IMG/VR virus record: IMGVR_UViG_3300048927_000230
Coordinates: 1 to 63,104 of that record
Length of the DNA stretch: 63,104 nucleotides
DNA from: a virus
Direction: 5' to 3' (one strand)
Shown: positions 1 through 7,618 of the stretch, one piece after another
Layout of the letters: the number at the start of each line of letters is the position of its first letter
Position numbering within the stretch: position 1 is the stretch's first letter
Program-made: the position numbers and the translations under genes
The notes under the pieces: generated by a model
Seen by the model: only the letters and a program-made list of their open reading frames with translations
Told to the model about the DNA's origin: nothing
The model's database searches: none

Positions 1-148
1 GCTCCGGCGGGGTTTCTTTTTGGAGCTGCCTGCGCTGACTGACGCCGGGCATGTCACCCTGACCGGATCGGCCGCCGTCAGGGCTTCACCTGCGTGGAGG
101 ATTATACACAGTCGCGTATCATAAATGCCGCACTCCGATAAAAGCTGC
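1..148. other. Host chromosome left of the prophage
   Basis: No gene is visible. The first 20 bases (GC-rich, then a T-run) look like the 3' half of a rho-independent terminator of a gene outside the window. The stretch ends at the attL core. With the sequence right of attR it would rebuild an intergenic attB site. Confidence 0.5.
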
Positions 149-165
149 GCATCCGTAATGGAACC
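149..165. repeat. attL core (17-bp direct repeat)
   Basis: GCATCCGTAATGGAACC occurs here and again at 62805-62821. The flanking bases differ at once on both sides, so the identity is exactly 17 bp. The two copies bracket all phage genes, and an integrase gene lies about 1 kb inside this one, as expected of attL and attR. The core contains the word ATCCGT that recurs in the phage operators. Confidence 0.9.
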
Positions 166-221
166 GCAGCCGTCCGCCAAAGCAACGGATAAACAGGCGA
201 ATATTGAGAGTTTATCGTAAC

Positions 222-250
222 TTGACATATCCGTTAGCGTCCGTTATATC
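222..250 (+). promoter_or_regulatory. Promoter with phased ATCCGT words, upstream of the integrase operon
   Basis: TTGACA (222-227), a 17-bp spacer and TATATC (245-250) face the 377-2322 genes. ATCCGT/GTCCGT words lie at 229, 239 and 258, with a related word near 248, so they repeat about every 10 bp on one face of the helix. A second, weaker TTGACG starts at 263. The array lies between attL and the arm sites, where an excisionase/Cox-type protein or repressor could act. Confidence 0.55.
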
Positions 251-288
251 CGCCATTGTCCGTTGACGTTCGCCCATTGCCGCGCATT

Positions 289-322
289 AAGTGGGCATAA
301 AAATGGGCGCTAAAGTGGGCAT
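289..322. repeat. Integrase arm-type sites, left arm
   Basis: AAGTGGGCAT occurs at 289-298 and 313-322, with the related ATGGGCGC between them. The same word lies beside attR at 62738-62747, and a one-mismatch version (AGTGGGCGT) at 62751-62759. Short repeats shared by the two prophage ends are what the N-terminal arm-binding domain of a tyrosine integrase recognises. The assignment is by position and repetition. Confidence 0.55.
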
Positions 323-376
323 GAACGCCGATCACCGGAATGGTTCCGGCCATGGCGTGAGTGGAGAATGTGGGCG

Positions 377-754
377 ATGAAATGCAAATCTTGCGGCGCG
401 GAGGCGCGCCAGCTTTGGTTGCCGGACGAATGCGGCGCATGCTTTGGGGCGCGCTTTGAGGCGGGTACGGCCGGGCCGACGATCGAGGCATTGATTGAGG
501 AAGGGCTTTTGGCGCCGTTCGAATTGAAAACGGCGGGCGGGGATAGTGCTGCCAGCCATGAGGCGCAGGGCGCGCTCTATCAGCAGAGTTGGGGGCGGGC
601 ATTCCGGCCCATACCGCCGTCTCGCGCGCAGGCGGCGAAGACCATTATAGGCGACTTGCTGGAGTTGGCGGAGGATAATCAGGGCGAATTCCATCCCCGA
701 CGCAAAGAAATCTTATCGAGTGCGCACGCATGGCTGGCGGAGCATGGCGAATGA
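377..754 (+). CDS. Small CxxC zinc-finger-like phage protein
   Basis: The product is 125 residues. It begins with a CKSCG pair and has CGAC near residue 19, giving a C2C2 zinc-ribbon-like N-terminus; the rest is soluble and unassigned. ATG 377 is preferred because GGAG at 363-366 sits at good distance, whereas ATG 368 would be too close. The stop overlaps the next start (ATGA), so the gene is coupled to its neighbour and to the integrase. No function can be given. Confidence 0.7.
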   Translation: MKCKSCGAEARQLWLPDECGACFGARFEAGTAGPTIEALIEEGLLAPFELKTAGGDSAASHEAQGALYQQSWGRAFRPIPPSRAQAAKTIIGDLLELAEDNQGEFHPRRKEILSSAHAWLAEHGE

Positions 755-1116
755 TTGTCGCTTGCGCCTTTTGCGGGTTCGACTTCACTCCCGCTGGCGG
801 CGATCATGGTTGCCCTGAAAGCAAGCCCAATCCCAGCCTCGTCGCCCGTCTGCGCGAAGATCATTGCGATACGGTCGAGTGCGAGCATGGTTTCACACTG
901 CATCGCGATCCGTGCCCCAACATCGTTTGCCTTGGGCGTGATCTGGCCGCGGCGGCGGATCGCATCGATTGCAATGCATTACCGTGGCGCGTCGTGGGGC
1001 GAAAGTCTGACTTTGTGCTGGCCACATTTGCGACCGAAAGCGCTGCCCGCGACTATGCGCGCTGGAGGAATGAAGGGCGACGCACGTGGCGCGCCGAACA
1101 GAATTTGGAGAACTGA
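751..1116 (+). CDS. Small zinc-finger-like phage protein
   Basis: The product is 121 residues. It starts ACAFCGFDF and carries further Cys/His residues in its first 60 residues (HGC, CEHGF, CPNIVC), which suggests a metal-binding fold. The C-terminal 50 residues look like a small alpha/beta domain ending in a charged tail. ATG 751 overlaps the stop of the upstream gene, and the stop lies 3 bases before the integrase start, so the three genes form one unit. Possibly an integration accessory factor, by position only. Confidence 0.7.
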   Translation: MIVACAFCGFDFTPAGGDHGCPESKPNPSLVARLREDHCDTVECEHGFTLHRDPCPNIVCLGRDLAAAADRIDCNALPWRVVGRKSDFVLATFATESAARDYARWRNEGRRTWRAEQNLEN

Positions 1117-1119
1117 CAC

Positions 1120-2322
1120 ATGGCCCGCGCCATCAATCGTCTGACCGACCGCAAAGTGCAATCTATCAAAGAGCCGGGCCGTCATCCTGACGGCGGCGGC
1201 CTTTATCTCCGCATCACGCCCAAGGGTGCGAGATCATGGGTCTTTATGAGTGCTGCGGGCGGCGCCGGTCGGCTGGAAATCGGCCTCGGCGCAGCGTCAG
1301 CCATCGGGCTTGCGGCCGCGCGGCGGAAGGCCGAGGCGTTGCGGGAGGCTGTGGCGAACGGCGCTGATCCCCGCGAAACCCATGCGAAGATGCAAGAGGC
1401 CGAGCGCCCGCAAAAGGACATTGAAGTTCCGACCTTCAAGGATTTCGCGGAAGAGTATATCCGTAATCAGGAATCGGCGTGGAAGGGTGGCGCTACCGCC
1501 AGAATGTGGCGGCAGACCATTCGGGATTTCGCCGGGCCGGTGCTTTTGATGGGTGTCGATGCGGTCGAAACCAAAGACATAATTTCAGTCTTACGCCCGA
1601 TCTGGGATCAAAAAAAAGCTACAGCCGACAAGTTGCGCTCGCGATTGGAGAAGATTTTCGGGGCAGCAAAGGCTGCGGGCTATCGCCCTACGGACTCGAT
1701 TAATCCCGCCGCGTGGGACGGCCACCTTCAGCATTTCCTGTCCGATAAATCCGGCAACGTGACTCACCGCAGCGCGATTCCGTGGAAGGAAATGCCAGAA
1801 TTTTGGGCGACACTCTGTGCGCGCAGGCGCACGGCGACCACTGAAGCGCTGAAGTTGGTCATTTTGTGCGCCAGCCGAGCGGGGGAAGTCAGGGGCGCGC
1901 GGGTGAGCGAATTTGATTTGGAGAATGCTTTGTGGATCATTCCGGCGGAGCGCATGAAGACGGGAATCGAGCACGTGGTGCCGCTATCCACCGCCGCGCT
2001 TTCTATTGTGCGAGAAATGATGGCGCACAAAGGGCCGGACGCTTATGTTTTTCCAGGGCAGTCGATTTCCAGCCCCCTAAGCCCCACCGCCATTTGGTCA
2101 TATCTTCGCTTGGCGATGGGCCGTGCGGAAACCGTCCACGGCTTTCGCTCCAGTTTCCGCGATTGGGCAGGCGATGCGACCCACTATCCGCGCGAAGTGG
2201 CCGAAATGGCGCTGGCGCATACCGTGGGAGGCGTCGAGGGCGCATATCGGCGCGGTAGGGCCGTGGAGAAGCGCCGCCCGCTCATGGCCGATTGGGCGGC
2301 GTTTTTGGAGGGTGCGACATGA
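1120..2322 (+). CDS. int: Tyrosine site-specific integrase
   Basis: A 400-residue phage integrase. The N-terminus (about 1-90) is the DUF4102-type arm-binding domain, with GGGLYLRI and a GLGA/S turn. A core-binding helical domain follows (105-205) and then the catalytic domain. Visible catalytic residues are Arg253 or Arg258 in the ASRAGEVRGAR stretch, Lys280, His340 and Arg343 in HGFRS, His367 in LAHT, and nucleophile Tyr376. It would catalyse recombination between attP and attB. It follows two co-transcribed small genes and lies 1 kb from attL. Length and motifs are complete. Confidence 0.96.
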   Translation: MARAINRLTDRKVQSIKEPGRHPDGGGLYLRITPKGARSWVFMSAAGGAGRLEIGLGAASAIGLAAARRKAEALREAVANGADPRETHAKMQEAERPQKDIEVPTFKDFAEEYIRNQESAWKGGATARMWRQTIRDFAGPVLLMGVDAVETKDIISVLRPIWDQKKATADKLRSRLEKIFGAAKAAGYRPTDSINPAAWDGHLQHFLSDKSGNVTHRSAIPWKEMPEFWATLCARRRTATTEALKLVILCASRAGEVRGARVSEFDLENALWIIPAERMKTGIEHVVPLSTAALSIVREMMAHKGPDAYVFPGQSISSPLSPTAIWSYLRLAMGRAETVHGFRSSFRDWAGDATHYPREVAEMALAHTVGGVEGAYRRGRAVEKRRPLMADWAAFLEGAT

Positions 2323-2334
2323 AGCTGTCGACCG

Positions 2335-2769
2335 TTATGGAGAAACCGCTGCACCCTCCGCCAAATCGGCATAGCCTTTTTGCGCGGCTAACGCAGCGGC
2401 GCCCTTCGCCATGTCGAGGGAGTTCTCCCACTGCGGCCATGAAGGGCTATAGCCACTTTCATGTTCAAGGTGGATGCTCCAGCGCGCGTGTGTCTGGCGC
2501 GTCACCCACGCCTTAAATTCACCGATCTGCGCGGTATAACCATGCTCATATTCAGACCACGCAATATCGCCAACCCGGCCCTGCACACGCTTCGCCATGA
2601 GCGGACGGGCACGGAGGAAGCCTATGGCCAGTTCCGTTCGCCTCTCAATGGGTTTGTCGCCGCGCTCCATCTTGCCGACATATCCGGGGGTAAAGCCCAA
2701 CGCTTCGTCAAGCTGACCTTGGGACATGCCCAGCTTGAGGCGGGCTTCCTTCAATTCATGTCCTTGCAT
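2335..2769 (-). CDS. XRE-family helix-turn-helix regulator
   Basis: The product is 144 residues with an N-terminal XRE helix-turn-helix at about 5-60 (KLGMSQGQLDEALGF, then YVGKMERG). The C-terminal half, rich in Trp and Tyr, is unassigned. It is convergent with the integrase, ending 12 bases beyond it. Its upstream region (2770-3012) holds two large palindromes built around CACTAGGT, the likely binding sites for this protein. A second in-frame ATG lies three codons in, after AAGGAC. Confidence 0.8.
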   Translation of the reverse strand: MQGHELKEARLKLGMSQGQLDEALGFTPGYVGKMERGDKPIERRTELAIGFLRARPLMAKRVQGRVGDIAWSEYEHGYTAQIGEFKAWVTRQTHARWSIHLEHESGYSPSWPQWENSLDMAKGAAALAAQKGYADLAEGAAVSP

Positions 2770-2896
2770 CGACTTGGCTCAACCCTTAATATGAGGCTTG
2801 GAACCAAACGCCGATATTTCGGTCGCTTGGCCCCGGTCAGGTTAGAAGCGGATTTCCATTTCAATGGTTATCCACTTCGTCACCAACCGAATGATG

Positions 2897-3012
2897 AACC
2901 TAATCACTAGGTTTCTCCTTCGGTTTGTCAGTCAGGGCTGCTTCCCTGCTGACAAGACACTTATGCACTAGGTGCACATTCTGCGCAAGTGGAATTTGTG
3001 CACCTAGTGCAT
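2897..3012. promoter_or_regulatory. Operator region with paired palindromes
   Basis: TGCACTAGGTGCA (2964-2976) and TGCACCTAGTGCA (2999-3011) are each palindromic. Together they form a perfect 16-bp inverted repeat (2963-2978 with 2997-3012) around 18 bp. A third palindrome, AACCTA-N5-TAGGTT, lies at 2897-2913 and shares CACTAGGT. On the minus strand TTGCGC, 17 bp and CATAAG overlap the pair, which suggests an autoregulated promoter for the XRE gene at 2769. No convincing gene occupies 2770-3078. Confidence 0.6.
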
Positions 3013-3078
3013 TTATTTTGCGTTGCCCGCTTCCCCGACAAATGATAATCGAGCGCTCACAATGGGTTGGGGGTGGAT

Positions 3079-3324
3079 ATGCTGTTTGCGATTTTGTTGG
3101 CTGGCGGGCTTTGGGATACAGCCGCGCCGCAGCCCTCTCCATCATGCGCAAAAGCGCAGGAATTGCGGGCCTATTTGGCCAAGAATGGCGATCTTCCGAA
3201 GGTCATGCGCGCTGGCGTGGAAAAGAAGGCTGTTGCCGCCGAGGCAGATTGCAACGCTGCGCCTACTGTTGATCAAAAACCAGTTATCAGCGATCGGAAA
3301 GAGACTGGCCGCCTTTGGGATTAG
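3079..3324 (+). CDS. Small secreted or membrane-anchored protein
   Basis: The product is 81 residues. A hydrophobic N-terminus (MLFAILLAGGLW) is followed by a Pro/Ser-rich linker and a charged body with a few Cys. It looks like a signal peptide or anchor plus a small periplasmic domain. GTG 3073 and TTG 3067 are in-frame alternatives and no strong ribosome site decides. It overlaps the convergent gene at 3321 by four bases and lies downstream of the palindromic operator. Function unknown. Confidence 0.5.
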   Translation: MLFAILLAGGLWDTAAPQPSPSCAKAQELRAYLAKNGDLPKVMRAGVEKKAVAAEADCNAAPTVDQKPVISDRKETGRLWD

Positions 3325-3512
3325 TGCGAGCCAGCCTGTTCGCTCGGCACGTCGCTAAATTGCCTCTTGCCGAGCGCGTAAGGCCTAATGGCGCGCTCCA
3401 TGCGGTTATAATCTGCAATCAGGCGGCGCTTTTCCCGCCCGGTTGCCTCATATGCCAATTCGCGCGCATGCTCCATCATTCGGAGGGTGCGCGCATAGTC
3501 GTCGCGGGTCAT
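3321..3512 (-). CDS. Small helical protein, last gene of the leftward operon
   Basis: The product is 63 residues, rich in Arg, Glu and aromatics in its first 45, and probably all-helical. It starts at ATG 3512, overlapping the stop of the SLOG gene (ATGA), and ends overlapping the convergent gene. It is the distal gene of the operon read from the promoter near 10690. No family recognised. Confidence 0.6.
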   Translation of the reverse strand: MTRDDYARTLRMMEHARELAYEATGREKRRLIADYNRMERAIRPYALGKRQFSDVPSEQAGSH

Positions 3513-4060
3513 AACAAAGGCACTCCAGCCCTCAGGCAGCGCGCCACCATGTCGGCGGTCCCATTGCCGCCTGGCAGGGCAAGGCAGGCGTCGGGGCGCT
3601 CTTCATCAAGCATCGACTGATTGCGGGCAAATCCTGCATTGGCATTGTAGGGCAGTCCGCCGCGCCTTACGCGCACGACCGCGCCCGATGCTGTAATGTC
3701 GTCCCAATCCGCCGGGCATCGCTTTGAAGGGCGTCCGAGGCGTTGCCATGACCATGCCCGCGCCAGTGCGTCGCCGCCTTTCGCCCCGCCTTCGATGATG
3801 CGGCGAACCGGGCCGTGTGGGCCTGTATGGATTTCGTCCAATCGTCTGAACGCATATTCCTTGTCCGTGAAGCCCCGGCCGCCGGTCACAAGCAAGTCAA
3901 TGCCATCGGCGCTTAGCGGTTCCGGGGAGAATGGGCGCTCATCCATTTCGAGTTGCGGAGGATCGGCATAGAAGATCGACCGGGGTGGCCACGGTTCATT
4001 TGTCATGACGGGATCAATGCCCACAGCCAACGCCATGCGCTTCATTATGTCTTCGTGCAT
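3509..4060 (-). CDS. DUF2493/SLOG-family nucleotide-binding protein
   Basis: The product is 183 residues. LLVTGGRGFTDKEY gives the first strand and glycine-rich turn of a Rossmann-like fold, followed by IIEGGAKGGDALA, an ARNQSML segment and LPGGNGTADM. This is the layout of the YspA/cpYpsA-related SLOG family, proposed to bind nucleotides or nucleotide-derived ligands. ATG 4060 overlaps the stop of the DUF4031 gene, so the two are coupled, a pairing that may reflect a joint role. A longer upstream reading is rejected because it would run through that gene. Confidence 0.85.
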   Translation of the reverse strand: MHEDIMKRMALAVGIDPVMTNEPWPPRSIFYADPPQLEMDERPFSPEPLSADGIDLLVTGGRGFTDKEYAFRRLDEIHTGPHGPVRRIIEGGAKGGDALARAWSWQRLGRPSKRCPADWDDITASGAVVRVRRGGLPYNANAGFARNQSMLDEERPDACLALPGGNGTADMVARCLRAGVPLL

Positions 4061-4446
4061 CACGCCACTTCCTCCGGCTGCGGGAACCCCTGCGCGGCCA
4101 GCCATTCCGCCAAGCGGGCACGTTCTCCAGCAAGGTAGCCGCTGAAATAGCGCAACGGGTCGCGCGTCTGCCCATAGGCCGAATTTTTGACGACGGTTGC
4201 CATTGCCACCATCTGATAGCGATCGCATTCAATCGCGCCGAATTGGACGGCAAGGGCGCGTTTCGTCCTGGCAATGTCATAGTGCGGCCAAGACACTTTT
4301 TGCATTGTGCGCGGGTCTTGAAACCAGCGGCGCGCAACGCCGATCCGGTCGGCCATAGCGTGCAGTTCGTCAATATTCGGGCTGAACATATGGCACATGA
4401 TCATACGGCCGAAGGGGTGGGCTGCGGCGTCGACATAGACGCTCAT
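4060..4446 (-). CDS. DUF4031 family protein
   Basis: The product is 128 residues. It opens MSVYVDAAAHPFGRMIMCHM and continues with ELHAMADRIGVARRWFQ and PHYDI, the signature of DUF4031, a small family common in phages and actinobacteria, of unknown activity. The Asp and His residues in PHYDI and the VYVD strand suggest a metal or phosphate site (inference). Translationally coupled to the SLOG gene downstream. Confidence 0.85.
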   Translation of the reverse strand: MSVYVDAAAHPFGRMIMCHMFSPNIDELHAMADRIGVARRWFQDPRTMQKVSWPHYDIARTKRALAVQFGAIECDRYQMVAMATVVKNSAYGQTRDPLRYFSGYLAGERARLAEWLAAQGFPQPEEVA

Positions 4447-4805
4447 GCCGCCGCCCCCATTGGCGCGCCCGCGCCACCCGCACTGGCGGGGAAGCGCACG
4501 GCTATGCCGACTGTTTCATCATCCGGGCATCCCCAAGACTCTCCGCACAACTTACCCGGCAGAAGGTCGCGCAACGCCTTTTCCCGTTCCGCGATCCGCT
4601 CAAGCAAATAGCCGACTTTCACGTCGTTCCAGCAGGCAGGCGAAAACATGGGCGCTTCGTCTTGATGAACGAAAGTAACGCCGCAGTCGGCCAGCGCCTC
4701 GCCCTCATCCTGAGTGTAGCGCCCGGCGCGCGCCTTGACGCCGGTATAGCCTTGGCGGTTGGGGGCGTAATACAGCCCGCGCTTGATCAGAAGATATTCG
4801 GTCAT
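4443..4805 (-). CDS. Hypothetical phage protein
   Basis: The product is 120 residues. It begins MTEYLLIKRGLYYAPNRQGY, a compact beta-rich N-terminus seen in small phage proteins, and ends in an Ala/Gly-rich tail. It overlaps both neighbours by four bases (ATGA), so it belongs to the same polycistron. No function recognised. Confidence 0.7.
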   Translation of the reverse strand: MTEYLLIKRGLYYAPNRQGYTGVKARAGRYTQDEGEALADCGVTFVHQDEAPMFSPACWNDVKVGYLLERIAEREKALRDLLPGKLCGESWGCPDDETVGIAVRFPASAGGAGAPMGAAA

Positions 4806-5101
4806 TTGCGCAATGCCTCATAGGAGCGGTCGGCCAGGTCGCGGCCCGGCCACCAAAAAATCGAATTGCGGGCCGACAGGCGGTGGTCGCGATGGATGCG
4901 TCCAGCATTTTCCAACAGCATAAGTCGACGATACATGGCGCGGCGGTTTATTCCGCGTTCATTAATGCTGGGGTTGAGGCGGAAGATTACATGCCCAGCC
5001 CGGCCGCCGCAATAGTCGCCCCGGTCCAACGCTGCGACAATTTCATCGTCGGTGAAGTCGGCAATCCGCGTGCGCGTCTCGGCTATGTTGGGATAGATCA
5101 T
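4802..5101 (-). CDS. Hypothetical protein, possible winged helix
   Basis: The product is 99 residues, basic. The middle part (RAMYRRLMLLENAGRIHRDH, followed by FWWPGRD) reads like a recognition helix and wing of a winged helix-turn-helix domain. This is a shape inference only. The ATGA overlaps with both neighbours are kept. Confidence 0.65.
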   Translation of the reverse strand: MIYPNIAETRTRIADFTDDEIVAALDRGDYCGGRAGHVIFRLNPSINERGINRRAMYRRLMLLENAGRIHRDHRLSARNSIFWWPGRDLADRSYEALRK

Positions 5102-5340
5102 GGTTCGCGTTCCGGCGGCAAATGAAAATCAACCCGACAATTCTGGTCAGCCTCATTAAAGGAGCGGCCATCCTTTGCCGCCGCGTAGGCGCATGCGACC
5201 ACCCAACGGTCGTATCCCATGCGGACCATGAACACGGCGGCTTGTTCGGCTGGGTTGGGGGCGGGCGGGCACGGCTTCTGGCCGACGCACCCTGAAAGCG
5301 CCATGGCGGCGAGGATGATTAATCCCCTCACAGCTTCCAC
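5098..5340 (-). CDS. Small lipoprotein
   Basis: The product is up to 80 residues. The N-terminal signal peptide ends in a lipobox (ALSGC), so it should be lipidated and exported; the mature part is short, with two more Cys. It starts at GTG 5340 or GTG 5331; the latter overlaps the upstream stop (GTGA) and fits the pattern of the operon. Inner- or outer-membrane placement is unclear. A small envelope modifier is possible, but that is inference. Confidence 0.65.
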   Translation of the reverse strand: MEAVRGLIILAAMALSGCVGQKPCPPAPNPAEQAAVFMVRMGYDRWVVACAYAAAKDGRSFNEADQNCRVDFHLPPEREP

Positions 5341-5507
5341 CTCGGAAATTCAGGCGGAAGTGCGCCTATCTCTTCGGCCGTCAGCTTGAAGATATGGCCG
5401 TTGCTCAATTCGTAAATTGCGCCTTGACCACCCCTGCCAATGACTTGGCCGTCGATCACGGGATGCCGCTTATTCGCCCGGATAAAATCCGCCACCTGCT
5501 CATTCAT
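5328..5507 (-). CDS. Small hypothetical protein
   Basis: The product is 59 residues from ATG 5507, with compact repeats of hydrophobic and charged residues (GQVIGRGGQGAIYEL, HIFKLTAEE). Longer upstream starts run into the neighbouring gene and are rejected because ATG 5507 overlaps its stop. Unknown function. Confidence 0.6.
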   Translation of the reverse strand: MNEQVADFIRANKRHPVIDGQVIGRGGQGAIYELSNGHIFKLTAEEIGALPPEFPRWKL

Positions 5508-5866
5508 CCCAAAATCTCCCGCATTGCGGCCAGTTCGCCCGGCGTAGCCTTGTCGAGCCAGCGTTGCGCCCACCACCGATCAGTCGTCTTTTCAGCGTCG
5601 GCCAGCGCGCCACGGACTTCTCCCACCTTCAGCGGCATCGGGACCGGCGCGTCATCGGTGAAGGGGGCGAGCTTCACGGCAAGGCTAGGCTTGCACGGCT
5701 GGCGCAGCGCTTCGTGGCAATCCGGCGAAGCTGCTGACATGCGGCAATGCTGGCAAATGGGATCGCTGATTGTAAAGCCCTCTTCGCGCACGTCGTGGGA
5801 GGCGTGGACGGCGGACGAGTGGAGGATGCCGTAGCTATCGGCGTCGGCGGGCTTGGCGACTGTCAC
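5504..5866 (-). CDS. Hypothetical protein with Cys-rich centre
   Basis: The product is 120 residues. The central ICQHCRM and PDCHEAL segments with a nearby Cys suggest a zinc-binding knuckle. The C-terminal 40 residues are helical and charged and end AAMREILG. It overlaps both neighbours by four bases. Unassigned. Confidence 0.65.
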   Translation of the reverse strand: MTVAKPADADSYGILHSSAVHASHDVREEGFTISDPICQHCRMSAASPDCHEALRQPCKPSLAVKLAPFTDDAPVPMPLKVGEVRGALADAEKTTDRWWAQRWLDKATPGELAAMREILG

Positions 5867-6246
5867 GCCGCCACCCCACCGCGTGCCGCGCGCAAGCGCT
5901 CCGGTTCCGCGATCAAGCGCATGAGCGTCTCAACTTCCGCCTGATTGAAGCCGCCGACACCTTCCCCTGTGGTGTCTTTCCCATTGCGGACCCATTCCGC
6001 CGTCCCATCGAGCATTTCATCGACGGCGGCCGGGGACTTGTGAAATATCACCACCCAAGCCTGCCGCTTTGTGCAATCGAGTCGCCAGCGAATGAAGCGC
6101 GCGCCGAGATGGAGCCACCACTGACTGCGCATCAAACCAGCGGCCATGATGCCGCAGGCCAAATTGAGCCGGTCGGCTGGATCGGTGAAGGCAACACGGG
6201 CGGCGAGGGCACGCATATCGGAGCGGGATTTTGCGTTGTAGGTCAT
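5863..6246 (-). CDS. Hypothetical phage protein
   Basis: The product is 127 residues. ATG 6246 is chosen for the strong ribosome site GGAGG just upstream and the four-base overlap with the preceding gene. A Trp-rich central segment (SQWWLHLGARFIRWRL) may be membrane-peripheral or part of a helical core. The C-terminus is acidic to neutral and helical. No family recognised. Confidence 0.65.
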   Translation of the reverse strand: MTYNAKSRSDMRALAARVAFTDPADRLNLACGIMAAGLMRSQWWLHLGARFIRWRLDCTKRQAWVVIFHKSPAAVDEMLDGTAEWVRNGKDTTGEGVGGFNQAEVETLMRLIAEPERLRAARGGVAA

Positions 6247-6929
6247 CCCGCCGCCTCCGCTGCTATGGACGCGCGGTTGCGGGTCATGGCAAACATTTCC
6301 GGCGCAACGAACGTATGCCCCCACTTGGCCAACCACGCATCGAGGACGGCCTGCAATTCGGCGTCCGCCGCCGCGATTGCGTCTCCGCCACCCGCACGAT
6401 CCGGCTCGCCATGCTCGCCGCTGAAATAGTCATCGTCTTCAAAATACTGGCTGTCGATCAGTTGGTCGGCGCTGAATTGCACGCTCTTCTTGACGGCCTC
6501 GACAATGAAGCCGCCATAGCCGTCTAATGCAGAGATTGCCGCCTCACGGCTCGCGAATGGGCCGTTTGTATAATATTCGTCGTTTGAGCCGGACCACCAT
6601 TCCCATACTGCCGCGCGGTCGGCTATGGGTCGGGCGGGCATAGCGGGGAGGGGGTGATTTTCGATTTGTTGGGCTAGAATATCGTTGCCGTTCGTCCGAG
6701 CCTCTTCGGCCAATATGTCCCGCATAGCCGCCGCGCCCAGCCGAAATGCGCCCTCGCTTGTCGCCTGGATGGGGATTTCTTGCGCCGCGCGCAGGGCGTT
6801 CAGTGCGCACAGATATAGCGGCGCTTTACTATCCCCCAACTCCGACTTAATGCCATCGGCCTCGGCAAATGTCACATGGATCGAATTGTCAGGGTGGCGG
6901 AAAAGATTCATTGTCGCCAGATGCCTCAT
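6243..6929 (-). CDS. Hypothetical phage protein
   Basis: The product is 228 residues, the largest unknown in this part of the operon. The first 85 residues are a mixed alpha/beta segment. The second half contains EWWSGSNDEYYTNGPFAS and an acidic FEDDDYF patch before a helical C-terminus. The two parts could be fused domains. Overlaps both neighbours. Function unknown. Confidence 0.7.
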   Translation of the reverse strand: MRHLATMNLFRHPDNSIHVTFAEADGIKSELGDSKAPLYLCALNALRAAQEIPIQATSEGAFRLGAAAMRDILAEEARTNGNDILAQQIENHPLPAMPARPIADRAAVWEWWSGSNDEYYTNGPFASREAAISALDGYGGFIVEAVKKSVQFSADQLIDSQYFEDDDYFSGEHGEPDRAGGGDAIAAADAELQAVLDAWLAKWGHTFVAPEMFAMTRNRASIAAEAAG

Positions 6930-7108
6930 GCGGATTCCCTTCCACTTTCTAGATATTTCAAGAGATCGCTGCGCAGAATGAGGGTGCGCCGCCCCAACTT
7001 GACCTTTGACAACTGGCCAGCGGCCATTGCCTCATAGATTTTCGTCTTGCCCAGACCGGATGCGGCGCAGGCATCTTCAATCGAATATGCTAGGGGTTCG
7101 TTATTCAT
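6926..7108 (-). CDS. Excisionase-like MerR/helix-turn-helix protein
   Basis: The product is 60 residues. It reads as the excisionase-family helix-turn-helix: YSIEDACAASGLGKTKIYEA, then a wing with LSKVKLGRRTLILRSDLLKYL. Such proteins bind DNA near att sites or act as small regulators; this one is the best candidate for Xis or a Cox-like factor. ATG 7108 has AAGGAA upstream. It lies deep in the leftward operon, away from int, so expression is under a different promoter. Confidence 0.8.
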   Translation of the reverse strand: MNNEPLAYSIEDACAASGLGKTKIYEAMAAGQLSKVKLGRRTLILRSDLLKYLESGRESA

Positions 7109-7250
7109 CGACAATTCCTTCGGCGCCGCAGCGCACGCAGTCGAAGCCGTGGCGATCCACGCATTTGCCGCGGCAGTCCGGGCAAGGCTTCGACTGCGCC
7201 TCTTCTTCCAATTCCCGCGCGATCTGGCGGAGCCGGTCGGCCAGTTTCAC
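7101..7250 (-). CDS. 49-residue zinc-ribbon microprotein
   Basis: A short gene starting at GTG 7250 and stopping at TAA 7101-7103. An amphipathic N-terminal helix (KLADRLRQIARELEEEA) is followed by CPDCRGKC and CVRC, four paired cysteines of a zinc ribbon. The GTG overlaps the stop of the upstream gene (GTGA) and its end overlaps the excisionase start, the same coupling used throughout the operon. It is below usual ORF size cut-offs. Confidence 0.75.
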   Translation of the reverse strand: MKLADRLRQIARELEEEAQSKPCPDCRGKCVDRHGFDCVRCGAEGIVDE

Positions 7251-7618
7251 GAAAGCGCGGCCTTAATCGCAGCCCATGGCGAGCGACCATTGAAGGCTCG
7301 CCGGAGGGCGTAAGAGCGCGCCAAGGAAATGGCCGTGTAGATCACGCCCAGCGCAAGCGCCTGCCCCTGAGACACCGGCACGCCAAACACCAATGGCAAC
7401 ACGATCAGGTTGGCGGCCTGTGAAACCGCAAGGCCGATCAGAATATTGACGACCGCCTCCATGAAGCTATCTGCGCGGGACTGACGTTCGCGCGGGACGG
7501 GGGCCGGAGCGGGTTGCCGGTTCGGCAAATCCACGCCCGCAACATGGCCACAGGTGCAATCCGCGTCGCGCTGATCAACGTGCCAGCCGCAGAAGTCGGA
7601 ATGGTTCAGATATTTCAT
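7247..7618 (-). CDS. DUF7220-like small membrane protein
   Basis: The product is 123 residues. The N-terminus has paired Cys and His residues (DFCGWHVDQ, CTCGH). From about residue 48 it matches a DUF7220-like pattern: QSRADSFMEAVVNILIGLAV, a second hydrophobic segment, then IYTAISLARSYALRRAF. Two transmembrane helices are expected. Phage proteins of this family have no established role. Coupled to both neighbours. Confidence 0.7.
   Translation of the reverse strand: MKYLNHSDFCGWHVDQRDADCTCGHVAGVDLPNRQPAPAPVPRERQSRADSFMEAVVNILIGLAVSQAANLIVLPLVFGVPVSQGQALALGVIYTAISLARSYALRRAFNGRSPWAAIKAALS

Noticed and set aside
2900-3151. 83-codon minus-strand frame across the palindromes
   Set aside because: It would span the operator region and has low-complexity basic composition without a start site.
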